Shown in pieces: positions 16,540 to 24,181 of a stretch of 64,000 bases of DNA. The notes under the pieces were generated by a model. That model worked only from the letters and a program-made list of their open reading frames with translations. It did no database searches and was not told the DNA's origin. Positions within the stretch are counted from its first letter, which is position 1. Each line of letters begins with the position of its first letter. Origin of the DNA: Cohnella hashimotonis (GTDB lineage: Bacteria > Bacillota > Bacilli > Paenibacillales > Paenibacillaceae). A program made the translations under genes and the position numbers. The stretch is from NCBI RefSeq assembly GCF_030014955.1, contig NZ_JAGRPV010000001.1, positions 1,984,001-2,048,000 on the forward strand, in the 5' to 3' direction.

Positions 16540-17883
16540 ATGTTTGTAGACAAGGCGAAAATTTATGTCAAAGGCGGGGACGGCGGCGACGGGCTCGTCG
16601 CATTCCGCAGGGAGCTGTACGTGCCCGAAGGCGGGCCCGCGGGCGGGGACGGCGGGGACGGCGGCGACGTCGTGTTCCAGGTCGACGAAGGACTCCGTAC
16701 GCTTATGGACTTCCGGTACCAAAAACACTTTAAGGCCACGCGCGGCGAAAAAGGCCGCAACAAGTCCCAGCACGGCGCCAACGCCGACGACATGATCGTG
16801 CGCGTGCCTCCGGGTACGGTCGTTTACGACGACGACACGGGCGAGATGATCGCCGACCTGACGCAGCACGGCCAGGCGGTTGTCATCGCCAAGGGCGGCC
16901 GTGGCGGCAGAGGCAATACGCGCTTCAAGAGTTCCGTCAACACGGCGCCGGCCATCGCCGAAAACGGCGAAGAAGGCAAGGAGCGTTGGGTGACGCTGGA
17001 ACTGAAGGTCATGGCGGACGTCGGTCTCGTCGGATTTCCGAGCGTGGGCAAATCTACGCTCCTGTCGGTCGTATCGGGCGCGCGTCCGAAGATCGGCGCG
17101 TATCACTTCACGACGCTGACGCCGAACCTCGGCGTCGTCGAGCTTGGCGACGACAGCAGCTTCGTCATGGCCGATTTGCCCGGTCTGATCGAAGGCGCGC
17201 ATGCGGGCGTCGGGCTCGGCCACGAGTTTCTGCGGCATGTGGAGCGGACTCGCGTTATCGTGCATGTCGTAGATATGTCCGGGCTCGAAGGGCGCGATCC
17301 TTTTGAAGACTGGGTCAAGATCAACGAAGAGCTCAAGCTTTACAATCTTAAGCTGACCGAGCGACCGCAGATCGTCGCGGCGAACAAGATGGACATGCCC
17401 GAATCCGAAGAGAACCTGGCGGCGTTCAAGGCCAAGCTCGCGGAAGTTCGTTCCGATATCGAAGTGTATCCGATCTCCTCGCTCACGCGAGCCGGCGTGC
17501 CGGAGCTTCTGTACAAGACGGCCGAAGTGCTGGCAACGGCACCGGATCCGGCGGAGTTGGCCGCGCAGGAGGCAAGAGAGGCAGAAGAGGCAGAAGGCGT
17601 CGTCTACCGGCTGGAACACCGGGAGGAAGTGCACGACTATACGATCTCCCGGGACAACGAGACGTTCGTCGTCGAAGGCGAATCGATCGAGCGCCTGCTA
17701 AGGCGGACGCAGTTCGGCTCGTACGAAGCGGTCATGCGCTTCGCGCGCATCATGCGCAAGATCGGACTGGACGCGGATCTGCGCAAGCGCGGAGCCAAAA
17801 ACGGCAATATCATTCGGATCGGCGACTTCGAGTTCGAGTTTTTCGAAGGCGGCGAGGAAGAGTACTTGTACGAAGACGAATAA
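16540..17883 (+). CDS. obgE: GTPase Obg (CgtA)
   Basis: 447 residues. The glycine-rich Obg fold ([16 protein letters not shown]) is at the N terminus. The G domain shows G1 [12 protein letters not shown]3 [10 protein letters not shown] and G4 NKMD, and a C-terminal OCT domain ends in an acidic tail. Obg acts in 50S assembly and the general stress and sporulation response. The frame is open from 16501, but ATG 16540 gives the conserved start [13 protein letters not shown]. The ribosome site GAGAGTGATC (16525-16534) is moderate. Confidence 0.96.
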   Translation: MFVDKAKIYVKGGDGGDGLVAFRRELYVPEGGPAGGDGGDGGDVVFQVDEGLRTLMDFRYQKHFKATRGEKGRNKSQHGANADDMIVRVPPGTVVYDDDTGEMIADLTQHGQAVVIAKGGRGGRGNTRFKSSVNTAPAIAENGEEGKERWVTLELKVMADVGLVGFPSVGKSTLLSVVSGARPKIGAYHFTTLTPNLGVVELGDDSSFVMADLPGLIEGAHAGVGLGHEFLRHVERTRVIVHVVDMSGLEGRDPFEDWVKINEELKLYNLKLTERPQIVAANKMDMPESEENLAAFKAKLAEVRSDIEVYPISSLTRAGVPELLYKTAEVLATAPDPAELAAQEAREAEEAEGVVYRLEHREEVHDYTISRDNETFVVEGESIERLLRRTQFGSYEAVMRFARIMRKIGLDADLRKRGAKNGNIIRIGDFEFEFFEGGEEEYLYEDE

Positions 17884-17917
17884 GCGCTTGGCGGCCGCTT
17901 GGAAGCGACTGGCACGG

Positions 17918-17967
17918 AGCCTTATCGCCAGCCGGCGTTAGCGCGGCGGGAGATAAGGCTTTTTTTA
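17918..17967 (+). terminator. Intrinsic terminator after obgE
   Basis: Stem AGCCTTATC (17918-17926) pairs with GATAAGGCT (17952-17960), with a GC-rich imperfect inner stem, followed by T residues 17960-17966. Confidence 0.85.
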
Positions 17968-17980
17968 TGCCATTCAACTA

Positions 17981-18009
17981 TTGCCGCCCCGGTGCCGATC
18001 GGATATAAT
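17981..18009 (+). promoter_or_regulatory. Sigma-A promoter for pheB-hom-thrB-pheA-ilvE
   Basis: TTGCCG (17981-17986), a 17-base spacer and a perfect TATAAT (18004-18009). Located directly after the obgE terminator and 44 bases before pheB. Confidence 0.8.
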
Positions 18010-18052
18010 GTCCACTATACACAAACATGCGTCTTTCCTAGGAGGACGGGGA

Positions 18053-18490
18053 ATGGCGGAGCAATATTACGCGGTTCGCGAGGATCTGCTGCCCGAAGGC
18101 ATGCGCAAGGCCGAGCAGGCGAAGGCGATGCTGCGGCGCGGCGAAGCGGCGACGATTAATGAAGCGGCCGAGCGGGCTGGCATTAGCCGGAGTGCTTTTT
18201 ACAAGTACAAAGACGGCGTATATCCGCTCGACCAGACTGCGCGGGAGTCGATCGCGACGCTGTCGATCGATCTGGAGCATCGGTCGGGGATTCTGTCCCG
18301 GATGCTGGCGCTGCTTGCGGACAGCGGGGGCAACGTGCTTACGATCACGCAGTCGATCCCGCTGCAAGGCTTGGCGAACGTCGTCGTAACGATCGATGCG
18401 GCGCAAATGACCGGCGGCATCGGCGAATTGGTCGAGCGGCTGAAGGCGCTGGACGGCGTTCGGCGCGCGTCCGTCGTCGGCCGCAGTTGA
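18053..18490 (+). CDS. pheB: ACT-domain protein PheB
   Basis: 145 residues. The N-terminal half is a small helix-turn-helix-like region (NEAAERAGISRSAFYKYKDGVYPL). The C-terminal half is an ACT domain (SGILSRMLALLADSGGNVLTITQSIP). The UPF0735/PheB family is linked to aromatic amino acid metabolism by context, and the Bacillus gene lies between obg and pheA, as here. Whether it binds DNA or an amino acid is inferred. AGGAGG (18040-18045) fixes the start at ATG 18053 rather than the upstream in-frame codon at 17981. Confidence 0.88.
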   Translation: MAEQYYAVREDLLPEGMRKAEQAKAMLRRGEAATINEAAERAGISRSAFYKYKDGVYPLDQTARESIATLSIDLEHRSGILSRMLALLADSGGNVLTITQSIPLQGLANVVVTIDAAQMTGGIGELVERLKALDGVRRASVVGRS

Positions 18491-18552
18491 CCAAAGCGGT
18501 GCAGCCTATGCGTAATAAGAACTCGCAGAGCATGAAGCGGAGGAGAAGAGCT

Positions 18553-19839
18553 ATGAAGCCGGTAAAAGTTGGATTGATGGGATTGGGCACCGTAGGCACC
18601 GGCGTCGTCCGAATCGTGGAGGGCCATCAGGCGGATCTTCAGAGCCAGGTTGCCTCGCCGATCGAGATCGCGAAGATTCTGGTCAAGGATGCGTCCAAGT
18701 CGCGCAGCGTGGCCATCGATGCGTCGAAGCTGACCGAGGATCCGTGGGAGCTCGTACGCGACGAGGAGATCGACATCATCGTCGAAGTTATGGGCGGCGT
18801 TGGCGCCACCAAGGAGCTGCTGCTCGAGGCGCTGGAGCGGGGCAAGCATATCGTCACCGCCAACAAGGATCTGATGGCGCTTCACGGTCAGGAGATTCTG
18901 GCTAAGGCCAAGGAGAAGGGCTGCGACGTGTTTTACGAAGCGAGCGTGGCCGGCGGCATCCCGATTATCCGGACGCTCATCGAAGGCTTTTCTTCGGACC
19001 GGATTACGAAAATCATGGGCATCGTCAATGGGACGACCAATTATATTTTGACCAAGATGAGTCAAGAGGGCGCCGACTATCAGGACGTTCTGAAGGAAGC
19101 GCAGGCGCTCGGCTATGCGGAGGCCGATCCGACTTCCGACGTCGAAGGACTCGACGCCGCGCGCAAGATGACGATCTTGTCTACGCTCGGCTTCCGAGCG
19201 AACGTGGCGCTGGAGGACGTGGACGTGCGAGGCATCAGCGCCGTCACGCAGGAGGACATCCGTTACGCGCATCAGCTCGGCTGCGAGATCAAGCTGCTCG
19301 GCATCGCCGAGCGGCAGGACGATTATATCAGCGTCAGCGTGCAGCCGACGCTCGTGCGTCGCAGCCATCCGATCGCCTCCGTCAACGGCGTGTTCAACGC
19401 CGTCTACGTGCACGGCGAAGCGGTGGGCGAGACGATGTTCTACGGACCTGGCGCCGGCGAGATGCCGACCGCGACATCTATCGTGGCGGATCTCGTGGCC
19501 GTCGTCAAGAACATGAAGCTCGGCGTCAACGGACGGCAAGCCTCCCTTTCTTACAAGGAAAAGAAGCTTAAGACCGACGAGCAAATCGCTTCGAAGTACT
19601 TTATGCTGCTGCATGTCGAAGACCGGGCGGGCGTATTGATGCAGATCGCGCAGGTTTTCTCGAAGTTCGACGTCAGCATCGAATCCGTCATGCAGCCCGT
19701 CACGCCTGACCAGCAGGGCGCGCAGCTGATTATTTCTACGCACGCCGCAGACAAGGCTTCGATGAAGGCCGTGCAAAAGGCATTCGAAGAGCTGCCTGCG
19801 GTCAAGACGATCAAGAGCGTCTATCGCGTAGAGGGCTGA
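18553..19839 (+). CDS. hom: Homoserine dehydrogenase
   Basis: 428 residues. The N-terminal Rossmann motif GLMGLGTVGTGVV is followed by the catalytic domain region VNGTTNYILTKM and a C-terminal ACT domain (LLHVEDRAGVLMQIAQVFS) of the type that mediates threonine feedback. The enzyme reduces aspartate semialdehyde to homoserine, the branch point to Thr and Met. The frame opens at TTG 18487, but AGGAGAAGAG (18541-18550) precedes ATG 18553, which gives the family start MKPVKVGLMGLG. Confidence 0.96.
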   Translation: MKPVKVGLMGLGTVGTGVVRIVEGHQADLQSQVASPIEIAKILVKDASKSRSVAIDASKLTEDPWELVRDEEIDIIVEVMGGVGATKELLLEALERGKHIVTANKDLMALHGQEILAKAKEKGCDVFYEASVAGGIPIIRTLIEGFSSDRITKIMGIVNGTTNYILTKMSQEGADYQDVLKEAQALGYAEADPTSDVEGLDAARKMTILSTLGFRANVALEDVDVRGISAVTQEDIRYAHQLGCEIKLLGIAERQDDYISVSVQPTLVRRSHPIASVNGVFNAVYVHGEAVGETMFYGPGAGEMPTATSIVADLVAVVKNMKLGVNGRQASLSYKEKKLKTDEQIASKYFMLLHVEDRAGVLMQIAQVFSKFDVSIESVMQPVTPDQQGAQLIISTHAADKASMKAVQKAFEELPAVKTIKSVYRVEG

Positions 19840-19884
19840 TCAAGCGGCTGCGGCACTGAATCGGGGAGAGGGGAAAGAAGTACA

Positions 19885-20895
19885 ATGACGGAAAAGGCAA
19901 CACGTCCCGCGGCCGACCGCGTCGTCGTCCGCGTACCCGCAAGCACCGCGAATCTCGGACCGGGCTTCGACAGCTTGGGCATGGCGCTGTCGCTTTACGC
20001 CTGGGTCGATCTGGCGCCGGCGGAGCGGACTGTCGTGACGCTGCACGGCGATCATCTTGAAGGCGTCGCGCGGGACAAGAGCAATCTGATCTACGAGGTC
20101 GCGCAGTCTGTATTCGCCAAGGCGGGCGTCGAGCTTCCGGAGCTGGCGATCGGCATTCGCAGCGACATCCCGCTGACGCGCGGCCTTGGCAGCAGCGCGT
20201 CGGCAATCGTCGGCGCGCTGGTGGCGGCCAATGCACTGATCGGCGAGCGGCTGACGCAAGACGAGCTGTTCCAGATGGCGACGGCTCTCGAGAAGCATCC
20301 GGACAACGTCGGCGCTTCGATCTATGGAGGCATGATTGCAGCGGCATGGGACGGGCATCGGGCCGAAGCGGTTCGTTTCGACCCGCCCGCAGCTTTGCGC
20401 TTCCTGGCGGCGATTCCGGCATTCGAGCTGGCGACCAAGTCCGCTCGCGGCGTGCTGCCCCGGCAGGTGGCGCGGGAAGACGCGGTATTCAACGTGGCGC
20501 ACAGTTCGCTGCTGACGGCGGCGCTCGCAACGGGCAGGCTCGACGTGCTGCGCCATGCCTTGCGGGACAAGCTGCACCAGCCATACCGTGCGCCGCTCAT
20601 TCCGGGCATGGAGCGCGTGCTGCGCGAAGCGCCCGAGCATGGCGCGCTCGGCGCGGTGCTGTCAGGCGCGGGGCCGACGCTGCTCGCGCTTGCCGAAGCG
20701 AACGCGGACGTTCAGGGACTCGAGTCCTTCGTTCGCGAGGCGCTGGCGGAGGCCGGAGTTCAAGCGGAGCTTCGCTGGCTTATCCCCGATCTGACCGGAC
20801 CGTTGGTTCGGCTTCTGCAAGCGGGCGATGCGGATTTCGCCTCGGCGCCTGACGCCGTATTGTCTTCCCGGATAGGAACGGAGGTGCGGCCTTGA
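19885..20895 (+). CDS. thrB: Homoserine kinase
   Basis: 336 residues. GHMP kinase with N-terminal VRVPASTANLGPGFDSLGMAL, the ATP loop PLTRGLGSSASAIVGALVAAN, and the C-terminal GAVLSGAGPTLLAL. It phosphorylates homoserine on the way to threonine. The usual partner threonine synthase (thrC), often between hom and thrB in Firmicutes, is absent here. GGGGAGAGGGG (19862-19872) lies before ATG 19885. The stop overlaps the TTG start of pheA. Confidence 0.95.
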   Translation: MTEKATRPAADRVVVRVPASTANLGPGFDSLGMALSLYAWVDLAPAERTVVTLHGDHLEGVARDKSNLIYEVAQSVFAKAGVELPELAIGIRSDIPLTRGLGSSASAIVGALVAANALIGERLTQDELFQMATALEKHPDNVGASIYGGMIAAAWDGHRAEAVRFDPPAALRFLAAIPAFELATKSARGVLPRQVAREDAVFNVAHSSLLTAALATGRLDVLRHALRDKLHQPYRAPLIPGMERVLREAPEHGALGAVLSGAGPTLLALAEANADVQGLESFVREALAEAGVQAELRWLIPDLTGPLVRLLQAGDADFASAPDAVLSSRIGTEVRP

Positions 20896-21788
20896 ATCGC
20901 GTACCGAGCGCAGCGGTGCTCCCGAAGGGGACGTTTTCCGACGAGGCGGCCCGCTACTTTTTCCGCGACCGCGAGGTCGAGCTTCGCTATCACAAGATGA
21001 TCGCGGACGTCTTCAAGTCGACGGACGGCGGCACGACGGACTGGAGCGTCATCCCGATCGAGAATACGATCGACGGCTCCGTCAGCCTCCATACGGATTG
21101 GCTCGTGCACGAAGTCGAGCTGCCGATCCGGGCGGAGTGGGTATTTCCTGCCGTACAGAATCTGGTCGGGCGACTGGGCGAGCTGGCAGCGGACGGTCAA
21201 GGAGAGCAGGAACCGTCAGGCGCCTGGGATCCGGCCAAGATCGTCAAAATTTTCAGCCATCCGGTAGCGATGGCGCAATGCTACGAGTTTATTCGTGCGC
21301 ACATCCCGCACGCGGAGCTGGAGACGCTCTCGAGCACGGCCGAAGCGATCCGCACCGTACACGACAATCCGGGGCGGGGCTGGGCTGCGATCGGTACGGG
21401 CACGGCTGCGGCTGATTACGGTTTGGACCTGCTGCAGGAGGCCGTGACCGACCACGACAACAATTACACGCGATTTCTACTCGTCGGTCATCGCGTATAC
21501 GAACCGGTTGCAGAGCCGAAGTACAAGACGAGCATACTGATTACGCTGCCCGAAGATTATCCGGGCGCGCTGCATCAAGTGCTGTCGGCGTTTTCGTGGC
21601 GGAGGATCAACCTGTCGCGAATCGAGTCGCGTCCGACGAAGAAGAAGCTTGGCAGCTACTATTTCTGGATCGACATCGAAATGTCGCTCGACACGGTCCT
21701 GCTGCCGGCGGCCATCGCGGAGATCGAGGCGATCGGCTGCCAGGTGCGCATTCTTGGCTCTTATCCCAGTTTCCCATTCGAAGGTTGA
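20892..21788 (+). CDS. pheA: Prephenate dehydratase
   Basis: 298 residues. The catalytic domain shows LPKGTFSDEAARYFF and VIPIENTIDGSVSLHTDWL, and the C-terminal ACT domain (PEDYPGALHQVLSAFSWRRINLSRIESRP) contains the ESRP motif for phenylalanine feedback. It converts prephenate to phenylpyruvate. The start TTG 20892 overlaps the thrB stop by 4 bases, implying coupling. A short insert around residues 96-112 (ADGQGEQEPSGAWDP) is longer than usual for the family. Confidence 0.94.
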   Translation: MNRVPSAAVLPKGTFSDEAARYFFRDREVELRYHKMIADVFKSTDGGTTDWSVIPIENTIDGSVSLHTDWLVHEVELPIRAEWVFPAVQNLVGRLGELAADGQGEQEPSGAWDPAKIVKIFSHPVAMAQCYEFIRAHIPHAELETLSSTAEAIRTVHDNPGRGWAAIGTGTAAADYGLDLLQEAVTDHDNNYTRFLLVGHRVYEPVAEPKYKTSILITLPEDYPGALHQVLSAFSWRRINLSRIESRPTKKKLGSYYFWIDIEMSLDTVLLPAAIAEIEAIGCQVRILGSYPSFPFEG

Positions 21789-21812
21789 ACATTTTCGGAG
21801 GTGTCCCAAGGC

Positions 21813-22694
21813 ATGTCTGAGCAATGGATTTATCTGAACGGGCAATATGTGAAAAAGGAAGATGCCAAGATTTCGGTCTATGATCACGGCTTCCTGTACG
21901 GGGACGGCATTTTCGAAGGAATCCGCATCTACGGAGGGAATATCTTCCGATGCCGGGAGCACCTGGACCGCCTATACGATTCGGCCAAATCGATCATGCT
22001 TAACATGCCGCTCAGCATGACGCAGATGGAAGACGCGCTATGCGAGACGATCCGGCGCAATGGTCTGCGCGACGGCTACATCAGGCTCATCGTCTCCCGC
22101 GGGCCGGGCAATCTCGGACTCGATCCGCTCCGTTGTCCGGAAGCGTTCGTCGTTATAATCGTGGAGCAGCTCGCGATCTATCCGGAGGAGGCGTACCGGG
22201 ACGGACTGCGCTCGGTATCGGTCAGCCCGCGCCGCAATTTGCCGGATGCGCTTAATCCGAAGATCAAGTCGCTGAACTACTTGAACAACATTCTGGTGAA
22301 AATCCAGGCGAATCTGGCGGGCGTCGGCGAGGCGATCATGCTCAACTCGCAAGGATATGTGGCCGAGGGTTCGAGCGACAATATTTTTATCGTGAAAAGA
22401 GGCGTCGTCTATACGCCGCCTTGTTATATCGGCGCGCTCGAGGGCATTACACGGGGCGCGATCATCGAACTGTGCGCGAAGCTGGGTCTGCCGCTGCGGG
22501 AGGAGCCGTTCACGCTGCATGACGTATACACGGCCGACGAGGTCTTTTTCACTGGCACCGCTGCAGAAGTCATCGCCGTGCGCGAAGTGGACGGACGAAT
22601 CATCGGCGAAGGCCGCGCAGGACCTCTGACCAGCCGGCTGCTGGACGAGTTCCGCAAGATCGTTACGGTCGAAGGCGTCAAAGTTTACGAATAA
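21813..22694 (+). CDS. ilvE: Branched-chain amino acid aminotransferase (class IV)
   Basis: 293 residues. Fold-type IV PLP enzyme with the N-terminal motif VYDHGFLYGDGIFEGIRIYGG, the PLP lysine in NPKIKSLNYLNNI, and the C-terminal cofactor loop EVFFTGTAAEVIAV. It transaminates branched-chain and probably aromatic keto acids; here it may complete phenylalanine synthesis from phenylpyruvate. CGGAGGTG (21796-21803) points to ATG 21813; GTG 21801 in the same frame is inside that ribosome site. Confidence 0.92.
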   Translation: MSEQWIYLNGQYVKKEDAKISVYDHGFLYGDGIFEGIRIYGGNIFRCREHLDRLYDSAKSIMLNMPLSMTQMEDALCETIRRNGLRDGYIRLIVSRGPGNLGLDPLRCPEAFVVIIVEQLAIYPEEAYRDGLRSVSVSPRRNLPDALNPKIKSLNYLNNILVKIQANLAGVGEAIMLNSQGYVAEGSSDNIFIVKRGVVYTPPCYIGALEGITRGAIIELCAKLGLPLREEPFTLHDVYTADEVFFTGTAAEVIAVREVDGRIIGEGRAGPLTSRLLDEFRKIVTVEGVKVYE

Positions 22695-22708
22695 TGGCAT
22701 GAAAGAGG

Positions 22709-22741
22709 CGGCGCTCGCCATGCGGGCGGCGTCTTTTTTTT
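22709..22741 (+). terminator. Terminator after ilvE
   Basis: A GC-rich imperfect stem between about 22710 and 22732 (GGCGCTCGCC pairing with GGGCGGCGTC with one bulge) is followed by a run of nine T residues (22733-22741). It closes the amino-acid operon. Confidence 0.75.
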
Positions 22742-22856
22742 GCGAATCCGCGAAGGCGCTTATCAATGGACGCCTCTCGCAGCTCGTCTACGAAGCGGAC
22801 AGCGGCGCGATCAACCAAGCGACTATTGGCATTTGTGTCCACGTGTGATTGCGACA

Positions 22857-22885
22857 TTTACATAAGATTACAAAAGTGATATCAT
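22857..22885 (+). promoter_or_regulatory. Sigma-A promoter for the SPFH gene
   Basis: TTTACA (22857-22862), a 17-base spacer and TATCAT (22880-22885), in a strongly AT-rich stretch (22845-22915) that stands out from the GC-rich surroundings. Confidence 0.6.
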
Positions 22886-22927
22886 AATAATATAAAAATA
22901 AAATCAAATTGAATGGGAGAAGCCGCT

Positions 22928-23800
22928 ATGAAGGAAAAACGCGCTTGGCATATGAATGGATTTTTGGCTTTGTTGTTATGTCTGGCCTCTCTTGCCGGCG
23001 GTATCGCGCTGATCGTGATCGGGGGCGATCAGGCGGAGCCGGAAGGCGGCCTAATCGGTCTTGGCGTCATACTGCTTCTGGTCGCAATGGTCGTGCTCAG
23101 TTCGCTTACGATCGTGCAGCCGAACCAGGCGAAGGTCATCACCTTTTTCGGAAGCTACATCGGCACGGTTTCCCGCAGCGGTCTGTGGATGGTGCTTCCG
23201 TTTACCGTTAAGAGACGGGTATCGCTCAAAGTTCGCAACTTCACGAGCAATACGCTGAAGGTGAACGATGCGGAGGGCAATCCGATCGAAATCGGGGCCG
23301 TCGTCGTATTCCGCGTCTCGGATACGGCCAGAGCGGTGTTCGATGTGGACGACTACGAACGGTTCGTGGAGCTGACGAGCGAGACGTCGATTCGGCATAC
23401 GGCAGCCAAATACGCTTACGACACGTTTACCGACGAGCCGAGCCAGTCGCTGCGCGGCAATTCGGACGAGGTGGCTTCGGAACTGTCGGCGGAGCTGCAG
23501 AACAGGCTTCATGTCGCCGGCATCGAAGTGCTCGAGACGCGCTTGACCCATCTGGCTTACGCCCCAGAGATTGCGAGCGCCATGCTGCAACGACAGCAGG
23601 CGATCGCCATCATCGCAGCCCGGGCGAAGATCGTCGAAGGCGCCGTATTTATGGTGGATGCCGCACTGCGGCAGCTCGTACAAAACGGGATCGAGCTCGA
23701 CGCGGAGCGGCGCGCGGCAATGATCAACAATCTGATGGTCGCGGTCGTGTCCGACCGTGCGGCGACGCCGGTCATCAACACGGGCACGCTCTACGGCTAA
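22928..23800 (+). CDS. SPFH/band-7 domain membrane protein
   Basis: 290 residues. Two hydrophobic segments lie near the N terminus (about 10-32 and 42-63), followed by an SPFH domain from VQPNQAKVITFFGSYIGTV through EVLETRLTHLAYAPEIASAML. The family forms ring-like membrane scaffolds, often around proteases, but this clade has no known substrate. The sequence lacks the long flotillin coiled coil and is closer to short slipin/band-7 proteins. ATG 22928 is preferred over the in-frame ATG 22913 because the latter overlaps the GGGAG ribosome site. A ribbon-helix-helix gene follows after 12 bases. Confidence 0.88.
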   Translation: MKEKRAWHMNGFLALLLCLASLAGGIALIVIGGDQAEPEGGLIGLGVILLLVAMVVLSSLTIVQPNQAKVITFFGSYIGTVSRSGLWMVLPFTVKRRVSLKVRNFTSNTLKVNDAEGNPIEIGAVVVFRVSDTARAVFDVDDYERFVELTSETSIRHTAAKYAYDTFTDEPSQSLRGNSDEVASELSAELQNRLHVAGIEVLETRLTHLAYAPEIASAMLQRQQAIAIIAARAKIVEGAVFMVDAALRQLVQNGIELDAERRAAMINNLMVAVVSDRAATPVINTGTLYG

Positions 23801-23812
23801 GGATGCGCGACG

Positions 23813-24004
23813 ATGTCATCCAGACCGAAGAAGGCCTATCCCCTTCGACTCGATCCCGAGATCTACGCCGCGCTAGAGCGTTGGGCGGCGGATGAGTTCC
23901 GCAGCGTCAATGCGCATATGGAGTACCTGCTGCGGGAGGCGCTCCGCAAGTCGGGCCGACTCAAAGGCCAGCCCGAACCGCCGAATGAGGCGGACGAACG
24001 ATAG
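23813..24004 (+). CDS. Small ribbon-helix-helix (Arc/HicB-type) protein
   Basis: 63 residues. [38 protein letters not shown] fits the Arc/MetJ ribbon-helix-helix fold: a beta strand, two helices and the dimer turn with [11 protein letters not shown]. Such proteins bind DNA as dimers, and many are antitoxin-like. No toxin partner lies beside it; its neighbour is the SPFH gene 12 bases upstream, so the two share a transcript. AAGGATG at 23800-23806 is the ribosome site. A target is unknown; autoregulation of the pair is possible. Confidence 0.8.
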   Translation: MSSRPKKAYPLRLDPEIYAALERWAADEFRSVNAHMEYLLREALRKSGRLKGQPEPPNEADER

Positions 24005-24036
24005 AGATCCAGGCTGCCGGCGATTGCCGGCGCGTG

Positions 24037-24082
24037 CATAGGCGAACCGGAGCGCAACATTCCGGTTCGCCTATGTTTTTTT
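24037..24082 (+). terminator. Strong intrinsic terminator after the SPFH pair
   Basis: A perfect 14-bp stem (CATAGGCGAACCGG, 24037-24050, with 24062-24075), an 11-base loop and seven T residues (24076-24082). Confidence 0.95.
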
Positions 24083-24181
24083 GCCGAAGGGATGTCAAAT
24101 GCCCAGCTGCTGCATAGGATGTAAGGATTGCGCGGGGGCGGCAGCCTGCACGCGAGAGTTCAGCCACCGGGAGGGAACCGA

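Noticed and set aside
18199-19776. 525-codon minus-strand frame opposite pheB/hom
   Set aside because: Antisense to two well-supported genes; no recognisable motif.
24092-24120. Possible sigma-E promoter for the SafA-like gene (CATAGGAT at 24113)
   Set aside because: No -35 match at a 13-15 base spacing, so it falls below the standard used for the other sporulation promoters.
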